20,447 bases of DNA, taken from assembly GCA_018398765.1 (NCBI GenBank), contig JAHBMJ010002274.1, positions 1 through 20,447 on the forward strand, in the 5' to 3' direction. The notes beneath the pieces were generated by a model. The model made no database searches. It saw only the letters and a program-made list of their open reading frames with translations, and had not been told where the DNA came from. The position numbers were made by a program, and so were the translations under genes. This document shows, one piece after another, positions 1 through 19,885 of this stretch (position 1 is its first letter; every line of letters starts with the position of its first letter). The stretch is from Chromera velia. Its lineage: Eukaryota > Sar > Chromeraceae.

Positions 1-639
1 CCACCCCCCCCCCCCCATGATCAGCAGTGGAGTTCAACAAAGACAGCTAGAAAGACGGAAGGAAAGAAATAAAACTCATGCCGCAACGTTCACCTGCCAG
101 TGGGCCCGTCCAACTGCGACAACACAGACAAGACAGGAGAGACGGCCATCGAAATTCGATGAGGGAACCACAACCTCTCTCTCCCTCTCTCCCGACCAGT
201 TGCTCGCTCTGTTCCGTTCTGAAGTCAGCATCTAAAATTTGATTCACCCCCCAGGTATCAATACGTTCCCATTCGACCAGTGAACCTCCTTACCCCCCCT
301 TCCCAATCCCTTCCCCCTTCCCTGCTGGCGGACGGACAACCGCTTGCTTGTAAATCCCTCCCAACACACAGTCGCCTTCGCAACGTCCCTCCACAACGCG
401 ACTGGATCGGATGCATCCATCCCTCCACCGAATGCAGAAGAAATAAAGGAAGGAAGGAAGGAAGAAAGAAAAAATCCATCGCCGTCTCCGCTCCCGGAGA
501 GAACGGAAGAAGACAAACGAAACTGGGAAAATAGACGAGTGAGACGCAGACAGGAAAAAACAGAGCTACAGAGAGAGAGAGTGTGTGTGGACGAGTTTGT
601 TCGATTTGTCGTCTCTCTCTCTGTCTGTCTAGCTGTCTG
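1..639. other. 3' flank of the kinase gene, no gene recognised
   Basis: I see no convincing coding exon here. The stretch opens with a 13-base C run at 4-16, has a purine-rich GGAA/GAAA tract near 447-475 and a (TCTG)-like tract near 610-640 just past the kinase stop. Open frames crossing it are short or low in complexity and lack recognisable domains. It probably contains the 3' UTR of the minus-strand kinase; no clear AATAAA-type signal was seen on that strand. Confidence 0.5.
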
Positions 640-3289
640 TCAATGTCGAAAGCCTCGAGGAGCCGCCTGTGTGTTCCTTCGGGGCTGTGCGCCTGCCGCG
701 GGCTGCCTGCTGCTGACTGAGCATGTCGACTTGGATCTCTGTCTTTCTCCCGGCATTGGCATCGTCTTTCTCCTTCCCCTTTCTTTCGTGTCCTCCTCCT
801 CTTCCTCGTCTTCCTCCTCCTCCTCACTCTCTTCCTCCTCCTCTTCCTCCTCTTCTTCCTCCTCTTCCTGCGAACATGAAAGAAACAAATATGAATGAAA
901 CGAGCAATGCCAGTGAGCCATCGATGAGAACAGATACGTGAATCATGAAATGCACGAAGCAAATGCCAAAATCTAGCATCTGGCACGACTAGCCTGTCAG
1001 AACCAAAGAGAGACAAGGCACACAAAAGAAACTGAGGCCAGTTCTTCCCCTTCTCACTTGGCATCGGCTCCACGCTTCTTACCTCTTCTTCTTCTTCGTC
1101 CTCCTCCTCATCCTCTTCATCCTCGTCTTCGTCCACGTCAGAAGCCGATTTTGTTTTGGCCACTTTGAACTCCATCCCGTTAAGTCGAACCTGCACAGAG
1201 AGGGGGAGGGAGGGTGGAGGGAGGGTAAACAAACAAGGCAGAGAGCAATAATTACAACGGGCAAAGATGCAAGAACTTTCTGAAAAAGCTCTGCGGACAT
1301 GGAGCTCAGTGGGAATTCCAGAATTCTCGCTAAGACGAGAGAGATGACGTTCGTGCAATTTGAGAATCACAGGGCACCTACAGTCGAAGAGAAAAGGCAA
1401 GAAAGAATGCAGACACTCATTCTTCCGCAGAATCAGATGGGCGTGTGTCGAGTTCTCAACTCCAAAAATCCAGCAAACAAACAAGCAAGCCATTGAGAGA
1501 GAGGCAGTGTCAAGCTAGAGTTGTGGAGAAGAAAAAAGAGTGCACGGCTGACCGTCCCTCCTGTTTTTGCCAGCGTGAGGAGAAGTTCAGCCATGTTGGT
1601 GGGTGCTCCCTCGCCCTCCTTCACGGACTTGCCGAGGGGAGCGCTCATTGCGACTGCATGAGAAGAGAAAGCAGAGGAAAAATACAGTGAGAGCGAATGT
1701 TTTGCTCTTCTCAACAGAGGAAGGCATAAGAAAGTTCCGCCGCATAGAGGGAAAAGGATCTCATCGTCGCGTGCTGTTCTACTCGCTTCAGCGTATTTGC
1801 CTCAGCTTTCTTTTCTGCTTCAGAGACATGCAGAGCACGCAGAAGATAGATACCAACCATGCAGCCTGCCTCCTGACTGACCGACCGAGCGATCCGCTCT
1901 TCCCGGTTCTGATCCCAGTGTTGATCCATGCAGCCGCCTCCCTCTCCTGGTCTGCAGCTGCCGTTGCAGAGGATGACGAGGCGGTGGTGGAGTCTCTCTT
2001 GTTGCCCCCCTGCATCTTCTGAGTCGCCTGGAGGAGGCTCATGAAGTCCTGACTCGTCATCTGGGCTCCGTTGATGGTGTTCTTCATCTGCATGGAGGAG
2101 GGAGGGGGGCATGGGAGAGGAGACAGAAAAGAAAGAAAGAAAGAAAGAAACGTGACACATCCACAAGTCTCTCTCTCTCGGTATGCTTGCCAATATCGGG
2201 ACGGATAGGCAAAAAAGACTGCACGCCGATTCTCGAAATCAAGGATCGATGAGGGGTTGGCAACAAACGGCCGGGCAACAAAGCGGATTCATTCAGGAAT
2301 CAATACTTTCCCTCCGGAGAGCGGGAAGGCAAATGGAGTAGAAAAGGAAAAAGCCACCACGCAGCTCTAGACCTGTCTGTCTGTTTGGGTCGACTTTCCG
2401 TAGTGAAGGAGCCGCTGAAGAATCACTGTGTTTGCAGTTCACATGGGGTTGCCATCAGTGATACAATCAACTCCAATTCTCAACCCGAATTACGTAATCA
2501 ATGAATAATTCGTCTTCAAAGAAGCGTCGACATAACGGCACCAACCTTTCCAAGCTCCACCGTTCGTCCATCCTTGAGAGTGACTGCATCTTGGGCAATG
2601 GTCATTCTGTCGTTGAAATCGTCCTCGTCAGAGTCATCAAGCAAAGTCTGACCAATGCCGTCGATGTCAATCCCGGCATACTTGGAGGCAGCAGGGGCGG
2701 GGGGAGGGGGGGGCGGTTGAACAACAGTCGCGCTCTGCCGCACAGTCGCCACTGACGACTTTCCGACCGACTTGCTTGTGCTCTTCCTGCCGAACTGACT
2801 CTTTCCAAAGTCTCTCGTCTCTCCTCCTCTGATTCCCTTCGTTGAGGCACGGCCGGTCAGCCCGCAGAGTTCCGTCGGGGCCTGCAAACAGAAGGAAGAG
2901 TACTCTTTTATTCCCTAATCGACACTGCATGTCTTCCTGCACATCGACCTACAGGAGCTGCGGTGAGCCTAGTGAACGCCGTGGTGGCTTTAAGAAAAAG
3001 ACAAAAAGGGAGGGAGAAGGATCACGCGAGAGGGGCAGGAGATCAAGACGTGTTAAGAAAGAAAGGTGCAGACCTCCAAAAGGACTGAAGAGAAATGAAG
3101 CAGATTCAATATGAGGCCCTGCTCAGGAAATCAACCAAACAGAGGGAAAGGAAATAAAAGGAAAGAAAAAGGTTTTGCCCTTTCCGGCCTCAAGTCTGGC
3201 TCATGCCACTGGCTGGCATACTCCTTCGCTGACAGACTGAAACAGAGCACGACAGGCAGGATCTGACTGACTGGCTGACTGGCTGACTG

Positions 3290-3343
<54 letters not shown>

Positions 3344-6300
3344 TGACTGACTGACTGACTGACTGACTCACATCATCGAGGGAAAACTCTTTGACTTTCC
3401 GGTTAGTGAGGTTGTAGATCATGTCGGTGATCTCCGGCCAGCTCTCAATTTCTTTCTTGAAAGCCTGCCATCAAAGAAGCGGGGCAGAATACGAGATGAC
3501 TTAAGGGACTTCAAATCAGAGAACGCACACGGCAGATTGTTCATTCAGGTGCGCTGGTGCGTGTTTACGTCGAGTCCCACAACACAAAGTGCAGTGCTCA
3601 TTCGAGCGTCACATTGAGAAGGAAGCGGAAGAGTTACGTGTACTCACAAACCCTCGGACGCGCATACAACAAGAGCAACAGACATAAGAGAAGCATAAGG
3701 AGTTTCTCTTTGCATCCAGACGACTTGGAAGTTCGACAGGAAGAATCACAGCGGTGTCCTTCTTTCTTCGGAGATTTCAACAACCATTTTTTTAATCTCT
3801 CTCTTTCTCCTAAGAGGATCTGATTGTATTCATCTTCTGACAGTCTTCTGTCCACTCCTCTTTCCTCTCTTTCTTTACTGACCGTCACGTAGGGCACCTT
3901 CAGAACCCCTTCTGCGCTCAGGCGATGCTCGGGATTCCTCACAAGAAGCCGTCTGCACTCACAGCATCATGCATGGACATTAAGCCAATTCAAAGCGAGA
4001 GAATCAGCGAGTAAAGCGCATAGACAGAGATCTTTCACAGCCTTCTAAGTCATTCAGAAAACTGTGCTTTGAGGAGTGTGGGAGTTTGCCGGAATCTGAA
4101 CGAAAACGGAAAGGAAGCCAGAAAGGCTGGCTGTACGGGTGCTCGTCGACCTACCTGATGAGCTCTCGGATTGGAGGACAAACCTGCATGCATGCAAAGC
4201 AGATGGATTGAGCAGATTGAAGGAAGTTGAAGGAGTTTGGTTGGAGCACTTACACAGGGAGGTCTCTTCTTCAAAATGTTGAGAGACGGGGAGAGAGAAA
4301 AGCCGACGAGCAAAACTGCTACGGAAAAAGGCCGACGACAGGAAGCAGACACGGAGACAGAAAGACATGAAGAGATAGAGGGAGTATTCAGCCTGTGTAA
4401 CAACATAAGGCGTCAAAAAGCAGAAAGCTGGGTGGACAAGCAGGTTGCGCTTCTGACATGGAGACGTGCAGAGAGAGGATCGCGGGAGCGCCAAACCGAT
4501 AACTGGAATGAAAAGGACCTCGAAAACTGAAACAGGAATATCAAGGAGACAACGTCAGGGCCAAAAGGAATACTTCTGCTCTGCTTCGACTTCGGGAGCG
4601 GAGAGAAGAAGCAGAAATAAAAGAGGAAAAGACGGAAGGAACAGCACTGACTGACGAAATCAGGAATGGCATCGTACTCCAATTTGGAGATTTTGGTGGA
4701 TAGAGTGATCAAGTTCGTGGCTTCGAAGGGGCGCTGCAGGAAGGAAGAGAAAACAGCACAGGCATTTGGTGTGACTGTCACTTTCAAATTGATTGCGCCT
4801 GTAAGTGGAAATTCCCCTTCTTTCTCCATTCTTTTTACTTTCGCTTTTCCTCTCGGAGACCTGCCTCTATCAGGCAACCCATGTTCGCACAAAAGTCGCT
4901 TACGGTCTCGTTCTCCTCCTTGAGTCCTTCTCGCACTCTACAAATGCTTCGCTCACCCACCAAGGCAGGAGACATATATACACGAAGCAATGTCCGCCCG
5001 CAATAATTCATTCAGTACATGAACGAACGAACGAACTAGACACTTACCTACTTACCTTCAAGGTTGCAAGCTCGTAGAGGATCACACCACATGCCCACAT
5101 GTCGGAAGGCTGTGCGCACCCCTGATTCTCTACCAGCTCCGGACTGCACAGATTCAGGGAGAGGTTATGGATGGGGGAAAAAAGGGAAAACTCCAAAAAA
5201 GGCATAAAATTCGTCAACGAGTAACAAAAAACGAACGAACGAACAACAAAATGGTCAAAGCAAGAAAACAAAACAAGATAATGCCGCCTGCCCTCTCACA
5301 GACAGACCTGAGGTACGCCGGTGTTCCCACCACCGTGTCGGTGATTTCATCGCTGGCGTCCAACTGCCTTGCGACTCCGAAGTCTCCTATTCGAATCTGC
5401 ACGGACGGACTCACTCGTTCAACTTGGTGTGTTTGTTTGTGTCTCCGACTCTCGCTGTCACTCCTCCAAGACCACCCTCACATCTGCTTAATTGCTTCCG
5501 TAGCTGCCTTCCTGTGTGCCTGTCTGCATGCCTTCATTCTGTCGTGACAGACAGATTCTTCTTTATCTTCTGCACTCTACGTCTGTTTGCCTGCTAGTCC
5601 ATTCACCTGTCTATCTGACTGACTGACTGCCTGACTGACTCTCTCGGTGGATGTGAGGAAAATATTGGAGGGCTTGAGGTCCCTGTGGATCACTTTCCTC
5701 TTGTGGATGAAGTCGAGAGCCATGACCATCTGGGTGAACCACAACATGATCGCCCTGCATGCACACACATACACACGCATACTACTTGAACGAAACGTCT
5801 TTCGGAAATCAAGTGAACGGCGGTTGACTCGACCCCGGACCGTGTTCACTCGATCCAATCTTATGACCTGCGCTCTGCACCTTCTTGCCCAAATTCTCTT
5901 TTCACTAAGACAGTGAAGAGAAAACAAACACATGCGAGCAAGCAGAAACACAGAAACAACTGCTTTCAAAGAAAGACGCGAGGTTCCTCGACTGATTCCT
6001 TTCGTTTCTTGAATTCTATTCTTCCTCATCACAGACCTCTCATCAAGGCAGAGTTGTCCGTTGTCTCTCGCCTCCCGAATTTTCCCTTCAAGATCACCTC
6101 CTGCAAGAATGTCCGAACACATGAATGCTCAATAATGCACAAACACGCGCAGACACACACACGCCCCACAACGCGAAGAGTAACTGGACCGAGGGCCAGA
6201 CGGAGGGAGGCACAGAGGGATTCAGTCAAAGAAAGAAGCACGAGACGAGACGACAGGAGCACTGCATGACGAGACGGGACGGGGTGGAAGGGAGGAGAAG

Positions 6301-7543
6301 CTCGTGATGGAGACACCGATTGTGTGTATGAAGACAGAGACAGACGTTTGAAGAGGCATGACGACAGACCTGGATAGTACGGCATGATGACCACAAGTTC
6401 TTCAGGAGAGAGCCACATCGCGTCGTCGGTCGAGACGATGAACGGGTGTCTCATCTGGCGCATGAAGTTGATCTCCTGGATGCATCGCTCCTTCTGTTTC
6501 TGGTTCAGTCCTGCAACAATTAACCAAAAGTAATGAATCAATGTACATGTATGCATGATGGCACAAACAATTCAGCAACCAGACAGACAAGGAGATTGAT
6601 TCGGTCACTGAGTAGGAAGAGCGGGCACACAGAGCAGCGCGCAGGGAGACAGACAGAAAATCAGGGACAGAGACATGCAGGGCGACAGGAACGGACAAGC
6701 ACACAGACAACTGTACACACTGATAAGCAGGCAGCCAGCCCAGTGGTCAGGCCAGCAGAGAGAAGAACGAAGGATGAGCAGAGAGCTCGAAAAAATGCGA
6801 GCAAGCCCATATGGGAGACACGGCATGGAAAGGAATGAGAGGAGGTCAGGCAAAGCAGCAGCTCCAGGTCGCCCAGAGACCCAACATATGCATGTCTATG
6901 GACTATTAGCAATGTCATTGCACAGCGGGAAGGGCATCTGATCGGATTCTGTCGGAAAGTCCATCAAGAATCTTTTGCTATATATGCATGCAGAATCAAG
7001 TTGCACAACAGAAGGGCAACGCAAGGTATGAAACACCTCCCACCTCCTTCAGAATTCGCGTGTAGCGACTTTCAAGCTGATCCAGGGACATATTGGAAGG
7101 TTTTGGAAGTGTTTCTGCTTATTCCGGATACCGAAGGGGCACGAAGAACCGTCAACCTAGAATCTGACTGACCTACATCCCGTACGCGAAGTCCCATCCC
7201 ACCACTTGCGCAGTGTTTGGCCTCGCAAACTAACAGAAGAAAAGTAATTGACACTCAATTCCTGAGACTGACCTCCTAGCAGTTGTCTCTTGCCGACAAA
7301 GAACTCCCCGTCCTTCTTGCGCTGCAGCAGGGACACGCAAGGGATTCATTCGGCAGAATTAAGGGGAGTCCGCATCGAGACACGCCTGTGGCTTCCTTTT
7401 TGTGCACAGACTGGGCTTTATTCTGCGAATAGCACGAGCACACCTACCCGGAGGAGCCAGGCGGTCCCAAAACTCCCACGGCCGAGGACCTTGACCTCCT
7501 TGTACTCCTTGTCATACCTTGGGTTGGTGATTCGGATCGACAT
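640..7543 (-). CDS. NEK-like (NIMA-related) Ser/Thr protein kinase, 16 exons
   Basis: Minus-strand gene rebuilt from 16 exons: 7543-7448, 7321-7273, 6510-6370, 6100-6037, 5754-5640, 5396-5308, 5143-5056, 4733-4656, 4183-4155, 3952-3883, 3464-3372, 2881-2546, 2087-1886, 1653-1553, 1190-1083 and 867-640. They sum to 1887 nt, or 628 residues plus TGA at 642-640, with phase agreeing at all 15 junctions. The product should phosphorylate Ser/Thr in protein substrates. NEK kinases commonly act in cell-cycle, centrosome/basal-body and ciliary functions, but the role here is inference from family. The start is the ATG at 7543, about ten residues before the ATP-binding glycine loop, which is normal for NEKs. 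Exons 1-10 (kinase domain) are very secure; tail exons 11-16 rest on open frames, splice signals and phase. The gene is divergent from the dehydrogenase gene at 8109. Confidence 0.92.
2127..2150. repeat. (GAAA)n microsatellite in kinase intron 12
   Basis: About six GAAA units lie within the intron between exons 12 and 13 of the kinase gene. Confidence 0.85.
3263..3368. repeat. (GACT/GGCT)n tetranucleotide tract abutting the exon 11 donor
   Basis: An uninterrupted tetranucleotide repeat mixes GACT and GGCT units. Read on the minus strand it is (AGTC/AGCC)n and begins immediately after the GTGAGT 5' splice site of kinase intron 11 (donor GT at 3371-3370). The repeat occupies the 5' fifth of that intron and stays open in the exon frame as Ser-Gln/Pro-Ala-Ser-Gln repeats. 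Confidence 0.9.
3883..7543 (-). other. Kinase-domain portion of the NEK-like gene (exons 1-10)
   Basis: This block encodes residues 1-273. The glycine loop LGRGSFGTAWLL is in exon 1. Exon 2 holds the beta-3 lysine (K43, in FFVGK). Exon 3 holds the helix-C glutamate (E61, in CIQEINFM), 18 residues later, the usual NEK spacing. Exon 5 has the catalytic loop HRDLKPSN (140-147), exon 6 the metal-binding DFG (160-162), and exons 6-7 the activation-segment end GTPAYLSPE (179-187), split by an intron inside the Ser codon. Exon 7 has the DMWACGVILYELATL helix-F region, and exon 10 the late-domain arginine in NPEHRLSAEGVL. All catalytic residues are present, so an active enzyme is expected. Exon 9 is only 29 nt. 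The glycine loop, HRD-DFG spacing and VGTP-SPE segment fit NEK best; another CAMK- or AGC-like assignment is unlikely. Confidence 0.93.
5615..5642. repeat. Short GACT repeat at the exon 5 donor of the kinase gene
   Basis: Several GACT/GCCT units on the plus strand correspond to GTCAGTCAGGCAGTCAG on the coding strand, so the 5' splice site after exon 5 (exon end 5640) is the first unit of a small repeat. Confidence 0.75.
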
Positions 7544-8108
7544 CTTGTCTGATGAAGTTCTCTCTGTCTGTCCTTCGGCGTGCTTCTCCTGCTCTGTCTT
7601 TCGTCAAGGGATGGAGGGCTGTGTCTACATGGCTATCGTGCCGGCTCAAGCGCTTAACGTCATCCTTCGCGTGTGTCTTCTACGGAATGAACAACGAGGT
7701 TTACACGCGGTCTTATCCAGCTTTTGCTTCCCAGAACTGCAATGAACTGCATGAACGCGATCGATTGGGTCGATGGACCGGCCTAGCTTGCGCGGCCGCG
7801 GCCTATATATATATATAGCTTAATTGCGCGGCCGCGGCCTTGCAGCATGCATGCACGCGCACGTCAACCATGCATGTGTGCATTGAAAGGTGGAAGTGTC
7901 TGACCTGAACATGACAGACAGTCACTCTCTCTGTATATATGACCTGGCGAGTTTGAAGCGTGCTCTCACTGCATGTTCTTTTTTCCTTGTCTGCCACGAT
8001 TGATTGGACCCGGTATTGACCAAATTCTGTCAGAGCGTGCGGGTCAAAACAGAGACACCCGAACCTCCTTTCCTCTCAACCTGACCAGTCTGACAGTTGC
8101 GCATCACA
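7544..8108. promoter_or_regulatory. Divergent intergenic region between kinase and dehydrogenase genes
   Basis: The 565 bp between the two outward-facing start codons probably hold both 5' UTRs and promoters. Visible elements are the GC-rich direct repeat around a TA run at 7788-7840, a second TATA-like TGTATATATG near 7931-7940, and short ATGC repeats near 7845-7855. Open frames in this stretch have no recognisable domain. Promoter function is inference from position. Confidence 0.5.
7788..7840. repeat. 17-bp GC-rich direct repeat flanking a TA run
   Basis: TTGCGCGGCCGCGGCCT occurs at 7788-7804 and identically at 7824-7840, separated by 19 bp that start with a run of alternating A and T. 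Each copy contains the palindrome GCGGCCGC. The arrangement could be a paired binding site around a TATA-like element, or the footprint of a small duplication. Confidence 0.85.
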
Positions 8109-9100
8109 ATGAGCCACCCAGAGGTGAAGTCCAAGTGGTTTGCTGACTTCAAAAAGCAGCTCCCTCGGGTAGACGGAAAGGTCTTTGCGATCACTGGAAC
8201 CACTTCAGGCACCGGGTACGTGGCAGCCCGAACAGCAGCAGAAAACGGGGGCATTGTTCTCCTTCTCAACAGACGTTCGGAGAGGGCAGATAAGTCTCTG
8301 GCCTCTCTGAAGGAGGCTGTACCTTCGGCTACTTTTGAACAAATCGACTGTGACCTCCAGGACATGGACTCCGTCAGAAAGGCGGCAGAGGCCGTGATAT
8401 CGAAACACCCTGAGGTCTATTGCCTCGCGAATAACGCGGGCATTTCTGCCCACGAAGACAAAGCCACAAAAGACGGATACGATGTGCAGATGCAAACGAA
8501 CCACCTGAGTCATTTCCTTCTGACTTCCCTGCTCCTCCCGTCCCTTGAGAAAGGCGCAGATCGCCACGGGGAGGCGCGTATTGTGAACCACTCCAGTGAA
8601 GCGCGCAAACAGACGAAAAACAACAAATTGGAAGCCAGATACTTGGAGGAGAACGGGGGAATCTAGGGGGAAATGGGGACGGTTTTTTCGGTTCTCCGAA
8701 TTTCGAGAGATACGACCAGACCAAACTCGCCAATGCTGTCTTCACCCAGGCGCTGCACCAGAAGCTGCAGGCAAAGGAGTCAAAAGTGAAAGTCCTTTCT
8801 TGCCACCCTGGTGCCTCCTCGACTCCCATCATAGACGGTATCCCTTTGAAGAAGGACCTCTGGCTTCTCTCTCTGTTCAACTACGCTCTGCAGTCGGCAG
8901 AAGACGGGTCGATGGGGCTCCTGACGGGGATGATGGGTGAGGGGGTGAAGAGTGGGGAGCTGTGTGGCCCTAACAGCTGGGTCCATTGCCTCAACGGTCC
9001 CGCCGTGTCGGTCCCCGCTCGGGCTGTCGAGAAGGACCCTGCAATGATGGAGTTGCTCTGGGAGAAGAGCGAGGAGGCCTGCGGGGCCTTCGTGGTCTAG
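8109..9100 (+). CDS. Short-chain dehydrogenase/reductase, intronless, one frameshift
   Basis: Encodes an NAD(P)-dependent oxidoreductase of the short-chain dehydrogenase family, closest in style to retinol-dehydrogenase/TIC32/WWOX-like members. Substrate unknown. The first frame (8109-8666) has the Rossmann cofactor loop TGTTSGTG (29-36), LANNAG (106-111), the structural Asn in QTNHLSHF and the catalytic Ser region VNHSSEAR (159-166). It stops at TAG 8664-8666. The frame one base back then carries the catalytic YDQTK (Tyr codon 8711, Lys codon 8723) and runs through LSCHPGASSTP to TAG 9098-9100. One missing base near 8652-8663 explains the break; with it restored the length is about 330 residues, normal for the family. 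The start is the ATG at 8109, shortly before the cofactor domain. No introns, unlike both neighbours. It may be a sequencing error in a working gene, a recent pseudogene, or a retrocopy. Confidence 0.88.
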
Positions 9101-9998
9101 CTGACGCACGCTCGCATGTCCTGAACAGATTGTGGTGAGAGATGTCGTTTCTCAAATCAAAGGGGGGGCCTTCGGGGTATGAACATCGGTTCATCAGATT
9201 GACATTCGTGACACATACACCGAAAATCTTGGAAGGGTGCCTCACAGAGGCGCAGGGGGTGGTGCATTCCAATACGTGGATTTTCTATGGCCTCAGTATG
9301 CTTGTCACGTTCAAGTCAGGGGCCATTTGCTGTTTACCGTGGGAATGCGAATCGGGTCGATTTGTAGCTCCATCGAGATTCGATCGATTGCTTAATTCAT
9401 GGATTGAGGACTGATGCGCTGATGGGCTCTGTGCGGGTTGCTTGGAAGGCACAACATTGAAATATGCCCAAATTAGCGACACGCCGGAAAGACACAGATC
9501 TGAACTTAATACCCCCTGTCCAAACCAGATTCACATTGCATGTGACACCTTCTGCAAACAATGCAACTAGCAAGATGCATACATGTACATACATGGAAAC
9601 TCACAGTCTTACGATTGCATGATCTCATGAGGAGAGCCGCTGCCCTTTAATATACTCCAAGACGCTCTAACACAACCTCACTGTATGCTAAACTAATTGA
9701 ACTTGATGGCTTAGGCCTACTTAGGCCTTATTCAAGGGTTATTACCTAGTTTTTTGCATATCTGCATTAGGAAATAATAATATCATTATGATTCAAAAAC
9801 GGAAAAAAAGTTTTTGAAGAGTTTTACTAGTTCTTGCCAGGGTTTTTGCTTAGTTTATGTAAATTTTTAGAGTTTCAAAAGATTTCTCAGTTTTGATCTC
9901 AACATCATGCACTAAAGATAACTAAGGATCACTTAGCAGATTGCAAAACGCGCAATTAACTTTTTTTCTGTAAATTCTTTTTGCTTTCCGGGGCCGTT

Positions 9999-10014
9999 CG
10001 CAAGCTTGCTTGCG
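9999..10014. repeat. Short perfect inverted repeat
   Basis: CGCAAGC and GCTTGCG flank two T residues, giving a perfect 7-bp stem. It lies about 225 bp before the ABC transporter start. It may be a protein-binding site or chance. Confidence 0.5.
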
Positions 10015-10032
10015 TCATGCTGCAGAAAGTTT

Positions 10033-10048
10033 GCATGCATGCATGCAT
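10033..10048. repeat. (GCAT)4 microsatellite
   Basis: Four perfect GCAT units form an alternating purine-pyrimidine, self-complementary tract upstream of the transporter gene. Shorter GCATGC tracts recur in this window. Confidence 0.8.
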
Positions 10049-10127
10049 GGTGCAACTGCCCGGCCGGCCCCCGCTTCGCTTTCCGGGGCCATGATGCACC
10101 TGGCCCAGAATTCCAGATTACCATCAA

Positions 10128-10155
10128 AGTCGATCGGAGTGTGAGTCGATCGGAG
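10128..10155 (+). promoter_or_regulatory. Tandem 12-bp direct repeat upstream of the ABC transporter start
   Basis: AGTCGATCGGAG occurs at 10128-10139 and again at 10144-10155, 16 bp centre to centre, about 85 bp before the transporter ATG. Each copy contains the palindrome CGATCG. A paired regulatory site is plausible from position and spacing, but this is inference. Confidence 0.4.
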
Positions 10156-10239
10156 AATGCACAGTGGGACGACAAGGTCTCGAAAGCCTGAAGGCAGGCA
10201 TACAGGCGTCGGGATTGCAAGTGTGCGCCTTTCGTCAGT

Positions 10240-19885
<9,646 letters not shown>

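Larger units (their letters stand above)
640..3464 (-). other. C-terminal tail of the NEK-like kinase (exons 11-16), low complexity and acidic
   Basis: This block encodes residues 274-628, with no catalytic motif recognised. Exon 11 (3464-3372) begins AFKKEIESWPEITDMIYN and may form a helix. Exon 12 (2881-2546) is Ser/Lys/Arg-rich, then has a run of six Pro followed by a short acidic patch (DDSDEDDF). Exon 13 (2087-1886) is Gln/Ser/Ala-rich. Exon 14 (1653-1553) carries GAPTNMAELLLTLAKTGGT. Exon 15 (1190-1083) starts VRLNGMEFKVAKTKSA and becomes Asp/Glu-rich. Exon 16 (867-640) opens with a Glu run and ends in a basic, Arg/Ser-rich stretch. NEK tails typically hold regulatory or docking segments; nothing here assigns one. 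Splice choices are supported by phase but not by homology. Confidence 0.72.
9101..10239. other. Intergenic region with AT-rich core, upstream of the ABC transporter
   Basis: No gene is supported here. The first part (to about 9600) is mixed-composition 3' flank of the dehydrogenase gene. Roughly 9640-9980 is distinctly AT-rich with T and A runs, and contains a tandem CTTAGGCCT (9710-9718, 9720-9728). From about 9983 the composition turns GC-richer. This stretch has several small repeats (9983-9995 with 10078-10090; 9999-10014; 10033-10048; 10128-10155) leading up to the transporter start, so its last 250 bp probably hold that gene's promoter. Confidence 0.5.

Noticed and set aside
258..1493. 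Minus-strand open frame of 411 codons
   Set aside because: Only the part at 1190-1083 is supported as a kinase exon. The rest is low-complexity, purine-biased sequence running through introns, and the real last exon (867-640) uses another frame.
3263..3368. Tetranucleotide tract considered as a CRISPR-like or satellite array
   Set aside because: It has no spacers and a 4-bp unit; it is a simple microsatellite within an intron.
7045..7091. Possible extra kinase exon in intron 2 (DQLESRYTRILKE before a GTGGGA donor)
   Set aside because: Joining exon 2 directly to exon 3 already gives the exact family spacing between the catalytic lysine and the helix-C glutamate, and phase fits, so an extra exon would disrupt the domain.
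9142..9414. 90-codon plus-strand open frame just after the dehydrogenase stop
   Set aside because: It has no recognisable domain or motif and no splice or promoter context, and it lies where the 3' UTR is expected. Chance is the simplest explanation.
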